A stretch of DNA of 64,000 nt from an uncultured Caryophanales bacterium. Its GTDB lineage: Bacteria; Bacillota_I; Bacilli_A; RFN20; CAG-826. The stretch spans positions 1 to 64,000 of the forward strand of contig CAMOEI010000002.1 of NCBI GenBank assembly GCA_946612115.1, given 5' to 3'. Position numbers and translations under genes: made by a program. This document shows, piece by piece, positions 52,981 through 61,003 of this stretch. Every line of letters begins with the position of its first letter. Position 1 is the first letter of the stretch. The notes under the pieces were generated by a model. The model made no database searches, was not told the DNA's origin, and saw only the letters and a list, made by a program, of their open reading frames with translations.

Positions 52981-54709
52981 GATCTTTATGTTATCTAGTT
53001 TATCTATTATGGGCGTTAGTTTGCTCGTTGGCTCAACATTTGCCAAATGGGCTGTCACCGATAACGCCGATCCTTTTGTCATGACTGTTTCAGTTGGAGG
53101 TTTACCAGTTGAAGCTGGTTATTATCTCACATTTGAAAGCGATAATTATTCTCCTAGCGGTTCTCATGCGATTAAATTTGATAGTAGTGACGAAGATAAA
53201 GCAAAGAAACTCAATGTCACTATCGCGGATAACACTAGTGCGAGAATTTATTATTTCAATGGTAATACCTATGAGAAAGATAAAACCCCATTCCCATTCA
53301 CTATGGGAGAAACTCACGGCTTTGTCTCTTTAAGTAGTGATACATTGACTTTTAACACAGATAGAAGTGGAAATGTTTTCTCCTTCTATTTAACTAATGA
53401 AGACAAGCTTTATGTTGATGATGAAACATATAAAGATTTTGATGGTTACTATGTGACATATCAAGATGAAGCTTACGCCTTCAAATCATCTAATAAACTG
53501 ACATCATTTGAAAGTGGAGATAACCTCGCTACTGGTAGTTTTGATTTTGAGACCTCTAAGAGCTTTAAGGTTGAACATTTTAATGGAAGAAGAGGAATTA
53601 TCTCATCTCCATTTAAACAAGCCGCTAATTACCCTAATTTCTTATCTTCATCTTATGATGATGAATTGATGACTATTAAAGACGCTGCGACATATAAATT
53701 GATGGTCTCTAGAGGAGATAATCATGTTTATTTCGCTAATGAGTCACTAAGTAGTCTAAGTGGTTATTACATTCTTTACGCTCCAGATTATAGCTATAAG
53801 ACCGGCGTGAGAATGGAAGACATCACTGGAGTAAATATCGCTGAAGCATCTATTGATGTCGCTGCGAACACCACAATCAAGATTAAGTATGTTGACGCTG
53901 TTAATGATGTCGTCAGTGGTAATTATAAACAAGCAGGAACTCCTTCTTATTTAGACACCCTAGATCAAAGTGAAACATTAACATTTAATAAAGCAGATAA
54001 ATATGACTTCTATCTAAAGGATAGTGGAGAAATCTACACTGCGATTGGTAGTTATCAAACTGTTTATTTAGACGCAGGTGGAACTTCACTTTGGGAAAAA
54101 CCAATTCAAGGTAAGATGATTTACTTTACCAATAACCAAAATTGGTCTGAAGTTAAGATCCACATGTGGAAAGATGGTGGAGAAACAACTTCTTGGCCAG
54201 GTGAAGATATGACTTATCTCTGTGATAATGATTACGGACAAGGTATTTATTATTACGAAGTTCCATCTCAATATGACAAAGTCATATTCAATAATGGTAG
54301 TGGAACTCAAACAGTGGATACGCCTATTTCTTCAGTTAGCGATGGAACGTTATTCTATCCAGATGGAACGGAAGACAGCAAATATAAAGTTAGTAACATT
54401 ACATACAAATCTCCAAGAGTGGGACCATTATTCTACGCTTGGGTTTGGGAATACGGAAAAGATGGTAGATGGGTTGAATTGACCGCCAGCGCAACTAAGG
54501 TTGGTAAATATGAAATGACCGTTCATAGTTATGAAGATATGTTAGTCTTCGCTAGATGCGCTTGGGCACCAACACAAAGTGATGGCAGTGAACTTAACGA
54601 TTCTACTTATGTCTGGAACAAGACTATTGATACCTCAATTCCTGGAGACGGATATTGCTACACAATGACCGACTGGAATGAAGGCGATTGGAGTTCTAAT
54701 CCAATTTAG
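52967..54709 (+). CDS. Second SipW-substrate protein with CBM26 module
   Basis: 580 residues. The signal region (LLVGSTFAKWAVTDNADPFV) closely matches that of the 50624 product, with the shared AVTDNADPF. Three repeated beta-rich segments follow (about 45-380), each with a YYL/YYV start and a strand such as GYYVTYQDEAYAF. A CBM26 module (MIYFTNNQNWSEVKIHMW; SWPGEDM) occupies 382-465, and a last module with FYAWVWEYGKDGRWVEL completes the protein. The start overlaps the peptidase stop by 14 bp, which couples their translation. Confidence 0.8.
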   Translation: MRKTKIFMLSSLSIMGVSLLVGSTFAKWAVTDNADPFVMTVSVGGLPVEAGYYLTFESDNYSPSGSHAIKFDSSDEDKAKKLNVTIADNTSARIYYFNGNTYEKDKTPFPFTMGETHGFVSLSSDTLTFNTDRSGNVFSFYLTNEDKLYVDDETYKDFDGYYVTYQDEAYAFKSSNKLTSFESGDNLATGSFDFETSKSFKVEHFNGRRGIISSPFKQAANYPNFLSSSYDDELMTIKDAATYKLMVSRGDNHVYFANESLSSLSGYYILYAPDYSYKTGVRMEDITGVNIAEASIDVAANTTIKIKYVDAVNDVVSGNYKQAGTPSYLDTLDQSETLTFNKADKYDFYLKDSGEIYTAIGSYQTVYLDAGGTSLWEKPIQGKMIYFTNNQNWSEVKIHMWKDGGETTSWPGEDMTYLCDNDYGQGIYYYEVPSQYDKVIFNNGSGTQTVDTPISSVSDGTLFYPDGTEDSKYKVSNITYKSPRVGPLFYAWVWEYGKDGRWVELTASATKVGKYEMTVHSYEDMLVFARCAWAPTQSDGSELNDSTYVWNKTIDTSIPGDGYCYTMTDWNEGDWSSNPI

Positions 54710-54723
54710 AAAGGAGTAAAGAA

Positions 54724-55731
54724 GTGAAAAAGAAATTTATTTTTCCAATTTTAACTTTAACTCTTTTCGGTGTGTCTTTATCAGGTTGTCGAAAAGAAGG
54801 AGGTAAAAAACCAACGCCTCCTACTCCACCAGTAGTAGAATTTACCATTACTTTAGATAAATCTAACCTTTCACTAAAAGAAGGAGAACAATCTCAATTA
54901 GTGGCCACTACAAGTGAACCTGCCACAGTTACTTGGTCAACTTCTAGTGAAGAGTTTGCAACTGTTACTCAAGAAGGTCTAGTATATGCGGTTAAAGAAG
55001 GTAATGCGACTATTACCGCAAGTGCGAATAATAAGTCCGCTACTTGTCTTGTAACAATTACAAAAGAAGTCGTTCCTCCAGGACCTGGAGAATTTACCAT
55101 TACTTTAGATTATGCTCGATTACAACTAAAAGTTGGGGAGCATCAACAAATCACTGCAACTACAAGCGAACCTGCTACTGTCTCATGGACAAGTTCAAAA
55201 GAAAACGTTGCTTCTGTTGTTGATGGCTATATCACTGCCTTAGAAGAAGGAACAACCACAATTACTGCAAGTGCAAATGGTGAATCTGCAACCTGTGAAG
55301 TTGAAGTCAAACCAGTTACTCCTCCAACTCCAGTTGATACCCCAATTACTTTAGCGTGGGGCACAAAAACTTTAGTGGATATTGATGATTTACAAAACGG
55401 AGAAGAAAAAGGACCATATGTTGTTGGTTTATTAGCAACCCAATCTTCTAGTGAACTCTTTAGTGGTTCTTTCTCAGTTAGTCTTACCAGTGCAGAAACT
55501 GGTGCATATAAGATTATTGATTATCTCTATGTCAATGTTTATGAATCCGCAACTAAAGAAGGAAAAGTTTTAGAAATTAATGACACTACAGAGAAGTACG
55601 CAGAAGCAGTAGTTTCTGTAAGTGGTAACGAAGAAAAGAAACTCTATTTCTTCATCGGAATAAAACAAGTTCCAGCCTACATTTTCTCTGAATTTGAAGG
55701 ATACGTTTCTCTTGAAGTAGATTGGAGTTAG
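54724..55731 (+). CDS. Lipoprotein with two Big_2 domains (GTG start)
   Basis: 335 residues with a GTG start, supported by AAAGGAG 6-7 bp upstream. A lipoprotein signal (LSGC) and a proline/threonine linker (PTPPTPP) are followed by two Big_2 domains (about 38-115 and 124-200) with the pattern VTWSTSSEEFATVTQEG. The C-terminal 120 residues (SSELFSGSFSVSLTSAETGAY; FFIGIKQVPAYIF) match no family I know, though the length and edges suggest another beta domain. It closes the SipW operon. Confidence 0.78.
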   Translation: MKKKFIFPILTLTLFGVSLSGCRKEGGKKPTPPTPPVVEFTITLDKSNLSLKEGEQSQLVATTSEPATVTWSTSSEEFATVTQEGLVYAVKEGNATITASANNKSATCLVTITKEVVPPGPGEFTITLDYARLQLKVGEHQQITATTSEPATVSWTSSKENVASVVDGYITALEEGTTTITASANGESATCEVEVKPVTPPTPVDTPITLAWGTKTLVDIDDLQNGEEKGPYVVGLLATQSSSELFSGSFSVSLTSAETGAYKIIDYLYVNVYESATKEGKVLEINDTTEKYAEAVVSVSGNEEKKLYFFIGIKQVPAYIFSEFEGYVSLEVDWS

Positions 55732-55753
55732 TCCAAGCATTTGAAAAATAATT

Positions 55754-55777
55754 GGCCACTTTGAAGTGGTCTTTTTT
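55754..55777 (+). terminator. Intrinsic terminator of the SipW operon
   Basis: GGCCACT (55754-55760), TTGA loop, AGTGGTC (55765-55771) and six T. Confidence 0.88.
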
Positions 55778-55805
55778 GTTGAATTATTAAACATAGTTTA
55801 ATAAG

Positions 55806-55832
55806 TTAGCACTCTCAAGTTGAAAGTGCTTG
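55806..55832 (+). promoter_or_regulatory. Imperfect CIRCE-like element before a surface-protein gene
   Basis: TTAGCACTC, 9 bp, AAGTGCTTG. The left arm is perfect and the right arm has three mismatches to GAGTGCTAA. It overlaps the -35 box of the following promoter. Confidence 0.5.
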
Positions 55833-55860
55833 AAACACACACACACACATGCGATATAGT
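55830..55860 (+). promoter_or_regulatory. Promoter with a (CA)7 tract in its spacer
   Basis: TTGAAA (55830-55835), a 19-bp spacer and TATAGT (55855-55860). 14 of the 19 spacer bases are (CA)7. Loss of one CA would restore the ideal 17 bp. A TATAAT at 55867-55872 is an alternative -10, but has no matching -35. Confidence 0.65.
55836..55849 (+). repeat. (CA)7 dinucleotide tract
   Basis: Seven CA units between -35 and -10. It is the only dinucleotide tract of this length noticed in the window. Slipped-strand length change would alter promoter spacing. Confidence 0.85.
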
Positions 55861-55866
55861 AGTTTC

Positions 55867-55883
55867 TATAATCCAGGATTATA
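55867..55883. promoter_or_regulatory. 17-bp palindrome near the transcription start
   Basis: TATAATCC-A-GGATTATA, a perfect inverted repeat, 22 bp before the ATG and just ahead of the Shine-Dalgarno AGGAGG. It could be an operator or a leader hairpin. Confidence 0.5.
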
Positions 55884-55905
55884 CGAATTTTAGGAGGCAA
55901 CGCTT

Positions 55906-57444
55906 ATGAAGAAAAGTGTTTTCAAATCTTTAATCGGCGTCGCGATGGCGACGATGGTTTTGGGTGGTGCGTTTGGTGTTGCCTCTAATGTTGATAAAGA
56001 ACCTGCAAAAGCGGAAGCTGCTGCACAGAGAGCAACTGGGGTTTATGTTGAAGACCAGCAAAGCGGGAATTATCGAGTTCTCTCAATAGAAAGCATCACA
56101 TTTAACACCGCATCTGGTTATAGCAGATCTGATTGGGAGGCTTTTTTGACAGAAGAGTATGGTGCAAGAAAGTCTTATGACACTACTAAAGCAAGTACTT
56201 TTCCAACAACTAAAGGATGGTCTTATTTAAACTCTGAAACATCGAAATATCTAATTTGTCCAAACGGATCAAATTCTACATTCAATTTTGAAATGCCAAA
56301 TTGGGTTACTGACGTAAGCTTTAAAATTGTAGGTAACAACTATTCGTCCTGGTTGGGAGATCCTGTTCGCATTCATTCTGGCTGGCAGTGGGGATATTAT
56401 TTGAACATCTATGTAAATAATACCCAACTATATTTTGCTACTGGATCAACCGAGTATTATAAGGACTGGGGAGACGTTTCTTATACTGCTAAAGCAGTTA
56501 GTGGTGGTTCCGTTATCGAGACAATAGATTCATTTAGCTCTCCAAAATACTACTTGCCTGCATATGCATATAACATGTTTGGATATACTTTTGGTGGCTG
56601 GTACAAAGAACAATCTTTGACAAATAAAGCTGCTATTGTGACTTCTAGTACATTACAATTATTCGCTAAGCAAACACTTAACAAAGTTGCGTTCTTATCT
56701 GGAACTATGAATGGATGGAATGCGTCTGATGATAATTATCTTATGATGCCTGCCGAGAATTCTCAGTACAGGATTGTTACCGCTTTAGCAAAAGATGTTG
56801 AATTTAAAGTAGTTTTAAATAATGGTTGGCATGGTTGGAGTCAAGTAGACCAATCAAGTAATGTTGTAAAAAATGGAAGCATCGTTCAGGGCAATGATCC
56901 TGATACAACTGGATTTAGAATTAAAGTTGCTGTTGCTGGAACATACGAAATCTATATTAAGACAACAGTTGACACAAATAAAATTTGGATCCAACAAGAT
57001 TCGGTTACCGAAGCAAAAGCCTATGCTGTTGAATTCCTTACAACCATTACTTGTAGTGGACAAGGTTCAGTTACATTCCAAATTAATAAGTGGAACAAAG
57101 TTGGTTCTGAAACCATTAGTATGGAATATAAATTTGAACAATTAACTCAAGGCGCAAAACATCTAATGGATGGCACAACATCAACAAGTGATACAGATAT
57201 TCTCAATGCAAGAGAAAGATATGATGAAGTACTTGGTAAACATGGTTATGGCACTGAACCTGGTCAATATCATGACTTTATGGGAAGAAAGCCAGCACCA
57301 AGAGGTGTGATCAATCCTGCTATTCGCGATTTAACAAATGGCAATGTAAACAATTCAAACATTTGGATAATTGTTATATCGGTAATTACAGTCGCAGGAG
57401 TTTCAGCGTTCTTCTTCCTCAAAAAGAGAAAAGAAGACAAATAA
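55906..57444 (+). CDS. Surface protein with C-terminal TM anchor, starch-binding-like module
   Basis: 512 residues. A signal peptide (about 1-37) precedes a large N-terminal beta domain (40-190), an InlB-like stretch (YTFGGWYKEQSL), and a module beginning VAFLSGTMNGWNASDDNYLM (about 263-365) that resembles starch-binding or CBM48-like folds. A C-terminal helical module with RYDEVLGKHGYG and FMGRKPAPR is shared with the product at 57842. A TM helix (about 483-503) and the basic end KKRKEDK anchor it. AGGAGG stands before the ATG. Its promoter may be phase-variable. Confidence 0.8.
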   Translation: MKKSVFKSLIGVAMATMVLGGAFGVASNVDKEPAKAEAAAQRATGVYVEDQQSGNYRVLSIESITFNTASGYSRSDWEAFLTEEYGARKSYDTTKASTFPTTKGWSYLNSETSKYLICPNGSNSTFNFEMPNWVTDVSFKIVGNNYSSWLGDPVRIHSGWQWGYYLNIYVNNTQLYFATGSTEYYKDWGDVSYTAKAVSGGSVIETIDSFSSPKYYLPAYAYNMFGYTFGGWYKEQSLTNKAAIVTSSTLQLFAKQTLNKVAFLSGTMNGWNASDDNYLMMPAENSQYRIVTALAKDVEFKVVLNNGWHGWSQVDQSSNVVKNGSIVQGNDPDTTGFRIKVAVAGTYEIYIKTTVDTNKIWIQQDSVTEAKAYAVEFLTTITCSGQGSVTFQINKWNKVGSETISMEYKFEQLTQGAKHLMDGTTSTSDTDILNARERYDEVLGKHGYGTEPGQYHDFMGRKPAPRGVINPAIRDLTNGNVNNSNIWIIVISVITVAGVSAFFFLKKRKEDK

Positions 57445-57457
57445 TTAAAGTGATTCC

Positions 57458-57501
57458 AACTATAGAGTCCAATATATAACCCCCGGACCTTACCTATAGT
57501 T
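57458..57501 (+). other. Long hairpin in the 3' region of the surface-protein gene
   Basis: AACTATAG-A-GTCC (57458-57470) pairs with GGAC (57485-57488) and CTATAGTT (57494-57501). Its loop CCCCCGGACC (57480-57489) is also complementary to GGTTCGGGGG at 57612-57621, with one G-T pair. Confidence 0.5.
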
Positions 57502-57509
57502 TGAATAGA

Positions 57510-57537
57510 AGAGTGGACTAATAATCTACTCTTTTTT
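57510..57537 (+). terminator. Intrinsic terminator after the 55906 gene
   Basis: AGAGTGGA, 7-nt loop, TCTACTCT and a T run. Confidence 0.8.
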
Positions 57538-57683
57538 ATTGATGTAGTGAAATATTTTTCTTGTCATATTTATTCTTATAAATTAGAATAACGTCGTATA
57601 TATTTTTAAAAGGTTCGGGGGAATATTAGTTTAATTTTCGTAACAGAAAGTTTTACAAAAAAAGAAACTTTTAGAATATAGAC

Positions 57684-57784
57684 AGGAAACTAAGCAAGAT
57701 TGCCTACTAGTAGGCAAATTTCTTGGCATTCTTTAAGAATCTTCTTTTGATTACCTTCTTAAAGGACATAACCAGTTGTTTCCT
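57684..57784 (+). promoter_or_regulatory. Structured leader with a three-way junction, possible riboswitch
   Basis: AGGAAAC (57684-57690) pairs with GTTTCCT (57778-57784) and encloses two long hairpins. One is CAAGA...TTGCCTA-CTAG-TAGGCAA...TCTTG (57695-57725) and the other CTTTAAGAA/TTCTTAAAG (57731-57764). A further hairpin GAACTTAA/TTAAGTTC (57802-57830) lies just before the ATG at 57842. The leader is about 150 nt or longer and matches no riboswitch I know. The rest of 57538-57683 is AT-rich; apart from a weak AAAGTTT/AAACTTT hairpin I see nothing in it. Confidence 0.55.
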
Positions 57785-57841
57785 ATCCTACTAAAAGGAA
57801 TGAACTTAACGTTGGTTATTGATTAAGTTCAACAAGAAATT

Positions 57842-59275
57842 ATGAAAATTAGAAAATCGTTATTAATTGGTTGTCTTACAGCTTTTTTAGGCATTGGCGC
57901 GGCCGTTGGTGCTGGTGTTAGTGCAGAAAAAGCTCCTATAAAAGTGGCAGAAGCTACAATGGATGTATATTTTACAAGACCAACTGACAAGGGCGATGAT
58001 TGGAAAGGAACTTTGTATATTCATTACTGGGGAAGTAGTGAAACACAATGGCCAGGAAATGCGCTCGTTCACGCTTACAATAACGATCAAAATCAACAAG
58101 TTATGAAAGCAACTATTCCAGATGGAACAACTGGCATGATTTTTAATGCTGGTAATGGAAAAGACCAAACTGCAAACATTACTACAAATATTGCAAATAA
58201 CAAGGGCTTCTATATTAGTGGTGGAGATTACAAAAATAGAACTGTTGAAACTTGGGATGTCCAGTTTTATACATTAGCATTTAATGCTAATGGTGGAACA
58301 GGTTCAATGGCCTCACACAATGCTGTTAGAGACATTAACTGGGGTGTGCCAGATAATGAGTTTACAAGAGCAGGATATGAATTTACTGGTTGGAACACTG
58401 CGGCAAATGGTAAAGGCACAGCGTATGCAGTTGGCAGCACAATCACTAAAAACACACAAGCTGCTGGATCAACTTTAACTTTGTATGCTCAATGGAAGCA
58501 AATTCAATATCATGTTGTTGGAAATAACAAAGGAAACTGGAGTCCATCTGGACCCGGTGCTGTATTATTTGAAGCGTCTGGAGCAGGACAATACAAAGCT
58601 GAAAATCTTACTTTTATAAGTGGAGAACAGTGGAAGATTATTAAAGGAAGCGATGGTTGGGTTGAATCAGGTTATAATACCAACAAGGATATCTTTGATA
58701 CATACATGTATGTATCTGGCGGAAATGTTAATGTTACCGCCGCTGGTGCCGCGTTTAGATATAGTATCTATATCAACATCAATCCTTCAACTTACGAAAT
58801 TACAGAAATTTGGGTCGCATTCTTCTATAATGCAGAAAAATTTGCAACAGAATTAATGAGCAACACTGATAGTATTTGTGCATCTAATCAAGGACACAAT
58901 GCATCGGCATTAAAACCTGTTTGGGCATCTATGTATGCAGATTTATCTAATTATCCGCAATCTGAAATTAACAAATTAAAGAACGCAGATGCCAAAGAGG
59001 ATGGTTCCACAATTGAACAAGGCATGGCAAGATATGATAAAATCTGCAAGATTTATGGTACTGCCTTGGAACAATCACCAAAGACATATAGTTACAATTT
59101 CTTAGGAAGAAATAGTGCTAATAAACAATCAATGCCATCAATTCTTCCTGGATTAGTTGATAGCAATGGCAATATTAGTAACGGTTCATACATTTGGATT
59201 ATCGTTGTTTCTGCAGTTGCAGTTGCATCAGTTGGAGCGTTCTTCTTCATCAAAAAGAGAAAAGAAGATAAATAA
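57842..59275 (+). CDS. CBM26 surface protein with InlB repeat and shared C-terminal anchor module
   Basis: 477 residues. A signal peptide (1-36), a CBM26 module (about 39-125: VYFTRPTDKGDDWKGTLYIHYW; here WKGTLYIHYW and QWPGNAL), an InlB B repeat (FNANGGTGSMASHNAV to LYAQW, 142-217), a beta module with YHVVGNNKGNWSPSG, then a helical module with FATELMSNTDSICAS and ARYDKICKIYGT, ending in a TM helix and KKRKEDK. The last two parts match the 55906 product, so the two are paralogous in anchoring. No strong Shine-Dalgarno is adjacent to the ATG. The structured leader may control it. Confidence 0.82.
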   Translation: MKIRKSLLIGCLTAFLGIGAAVGAGVSAEKAPIKVAEATMDVYFTRPTDKGDDWKGTLYIHYWGSSETQWPGNALVHAYNNDQNQQVMKATIPDGTTGMIFNAGNGKDQTANITTNIANNKGFYISGGDYKNRTVETWDVQFYTLAFNANGGTGSMASHNAVRDINWGVPDNEFTRAGYEFTGWNTAANGKGTAYAVGSTITKNTQAAGSTLTLYAQWKQIQYHVVGNNKGNWSPSGPGAVLFEASGAGQYKAENLTFISGEQWKIIKGSDGWVESGYNTNKDIFDTYMYVSGGNVNVTAAGAAFRYSIYININPSTYEITEIWVAFFYNAEKFATELMSNTDSICASNQGHNASALKPVWASMYADLSNYPQSEINKLKNADAKEDGSTIEQGMARYDKICKIYGTALEQSPKTYSYNFLGRNSANKQSMPSILPGLVDSNGNISNGSYIWIIVVSAVAVASVGAFFFIKKRKEDK

Positions 59276-59297
59276 TAAAATTAACTAGATGTTAATA

Positions 59298-59329
59298 AAG
59301 CGGTCTGAATAAGGCTGCTTTTAATTTTT
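59298..59329 (+). terminator. Intrinsic terminator after the CBM26 surface protein
   Basis: AAGCGGTC/GGCTGCTT (59298-59305 with 59313-59320, two G-T pairs), followed by a T-rich stretch. Confidence 0.7.
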
Positions 59330-59343
59330 GTCCCATTTACTTA

Positions 59344-59372
59344 TTGCGTTATTTTTCGCGTAATAATAATAT
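59344..59372 (+). promoter_or_regulatory. malQ promoter
   Basis: TTGCGT (59344-59349), 17 bp, TAATAT (59367-59372). The -35 is the same as in the importer promoter at 23138. GAAGGA lies upstream of the ATG at 59397. Confidence 0.6.
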
Positions 59373-59396
59373 TTTAATGTTGAAGGAAAAATAGTT

Positions 59397-60827
59397 ATGA
59401 ATAAGAAATTAGGAATATTACTTTCAGTGAGCTCTCTTCCTGGAAATCATGGGATTGGGGATTTTGGAGATTCTTGCTATAAATTCATTGATTGGCTTAA
59501 GAAAAACCAATACACCTATTGGCAGGTTTTACCTCTTAACCCATTAGGGCCAGGATATTCTCCATATATGTCTACTTGCTCTAATGCTTTAGAGTATCGG
59601 TATATTTCATTAGATTATCTAGTCAAAGAAGGATATTTAAAATCCGCTCCTAGATTTCAAAAGGATAGCGAGGCTGTTAACTTCTTTGAAGTTGGAGAAT
59701 ATAAAAAAGCGCTACTTTGGAAAGCGTTTAAAAAGTTCTATAAAAAACATCCGGAAACTCTACATAAATTTAAATTTAGACAACCATGGGTTAGTAGTTA
59801 CGCAACATTTGAAGTGTTCAAGTGGCATAATGACAACAAGCAGTGGAATGAATGGGGTCCTTGGTATCGAGATTATTACTTCACCCATAGCAATCCTCCA
59901 AAGCACTTAATGGAAGAAATTAACTTTGTAATTTATCTTCAATATGTCGCTTTAAAACAGTGGAAGAAAGTTCTTAGATATGCGAAGAAAAAAGGAATTA
60001 CATTAATTTGTGATATGCCTTTCTATGTTGGTTTTGATGGAGTGGAATGCTGGCTACATAGAGATCAATTCTCCATTGGACTAGATAACAAATTATTCGA
60101 AGTTGGAGGAGTGGGACCTGACGCTTTCTCTGATGTTGGTCAATTATGGGGAACCCCAATTTATAACTTCGCCAAAATGAAGGAAGATAACTATAAGTTA
60201 TTAATTGATAGAATTGGTTATTTAATGAACTTATGTGATTATTTACGTATCGACCACTTTAGAGCGTTTGATACTTACTATGTCATCCCTGCTGATAAAG
60301 ATGATGCGAGAATCGGAGAATGGAAACTAGGTCCAGGTGCAGATTTCTTTAATGAACTATATAAGAAATATCCAAAGATTAACTTAATTGCGGAAGATTT
60401 AGGGGATTTAAGACCTGAAGTTTTGAAGCTTAGAGATCAATTTAATCTCCCAGGAATGTTTATCTCTGAATTCACTATTTTTGATTTGAAAAACGAATCC
60501 ACGAATAGACAATTAGTCTATCCAGGCACTCATGATAACGAGACTTTATATGGCTGGTATTTAAACTTAAAAGAAGAACAACTTCAATTCATTGAAAATA
60601 GATTAAATCATCATGAAAGAAGTACCTTATATGATGCGATTGTTAAATACATCTACACGATTCCGTCATTAATGACTATCTTCCAACTACAAGACATTTT
60701 GAAGTTAGATAATAAAGCGAGGATGAACTACCCAGGTACAGTGGGTTCTCCTAACTGGATGTGGAAGGTTAAAGACTTCTCTTGGATGAAAGAAGTTAAA
60801 TACCCAGACTACAAGTGGTTTGAGTAA
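59397..60827 (+). CDS. malQ: 4-alpha-glucanotransferase (amylomaltase, GH77)
   Basis: Disproportionates maltodextrins inside the cell, moving glucan chains between acceptors and releasing glucose. 476 residues, no signal peptide. Family segments are LSVSSLPGNHGIGDFG and YWQVLPLNPLGPGYSPYMS, here split: LPGNHGIGDFG and WQVLPLNPLGPGYSPY. The catalytic residues fit D286 (LRIDHFRAF), E333 (IAEDLG) and D380 (GTHDNET). It works with GlgP and GlgB encoded downstream on imported maltodextrins. It has its own promoter and terminator. Confidence 0.95.
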   Translation: MNKKLGILLSVSSLPGNHGIGDFGDSCYKFIDWLKKNQYTYWQVLPLNPLGPGYSPYMSTCSNALEYRYISLDYLVKEGYLKSAPRFQKDSEAVNFFEVGEYKKALLWKAFKKFYKKHPETLHKFKFRQPWVSSYATFEVFKWHNDNKQWNEWGPWYRDYYFTHSNPPKHLMEEINFVIYLQYVALKQWKKVLRYAKKKGITLICDMPFYVGFDGVECWLHRDQFSIGLDNKLFEVGGVGPDAFSDVGQLWGTPIYNFAKMKEDNYKLLIDRIGYLMNLCDYLRIDHFRAFDTYYVIPADKDDARIGEWKLGPGADFFNELYKKYPKINLIAEDLGDLRPEVLKLRDQFNLPGMFISEFTIFDLKNESTNRQLVYPGTHDNETLYGWYLNLKEEQLQFIENRLNHHERSTLYDAIVKYIYTIPSLMTIFQLQDILKLDNKARMNYPGTVGSPNWMWKVKDFSWMKEVKYPDYKWFE

Positions 60828-60852
60828 TAATTGATAAATATTTTAAAAATTA

Positions 60853-60875
60853 GACCTACATAGTAGGTCTTTTTT
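60853..60875 (+). terminator. Intrinsic terminator after malQ
   Basis: GACCTAC-ATA-GTAGGTC and six T; the scaffold recurs at 49477. Confidence 0.88.
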
Positions 60876-61003
60876 CTTGTACAAAAATATTTTTTAAAAA
60901 TTCCTGAAAAATGGCCTAAGGAAATACTTTGTATTTCCATAAATAAATAAGAGGGCTCCACAAATTATATAAGCCCTTTGTTTTATATATAGGAGGCCAT
61001 TGT

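Noticed and set aside
57800-57826. Eight-codon leader peptide before the CBM26 surface protein
   Set aside because: Its AAAGGA abuts the ATG directly with no spacing, and the bases are accounted for by the GAACTTAA/TTAAGTTC hairpin.
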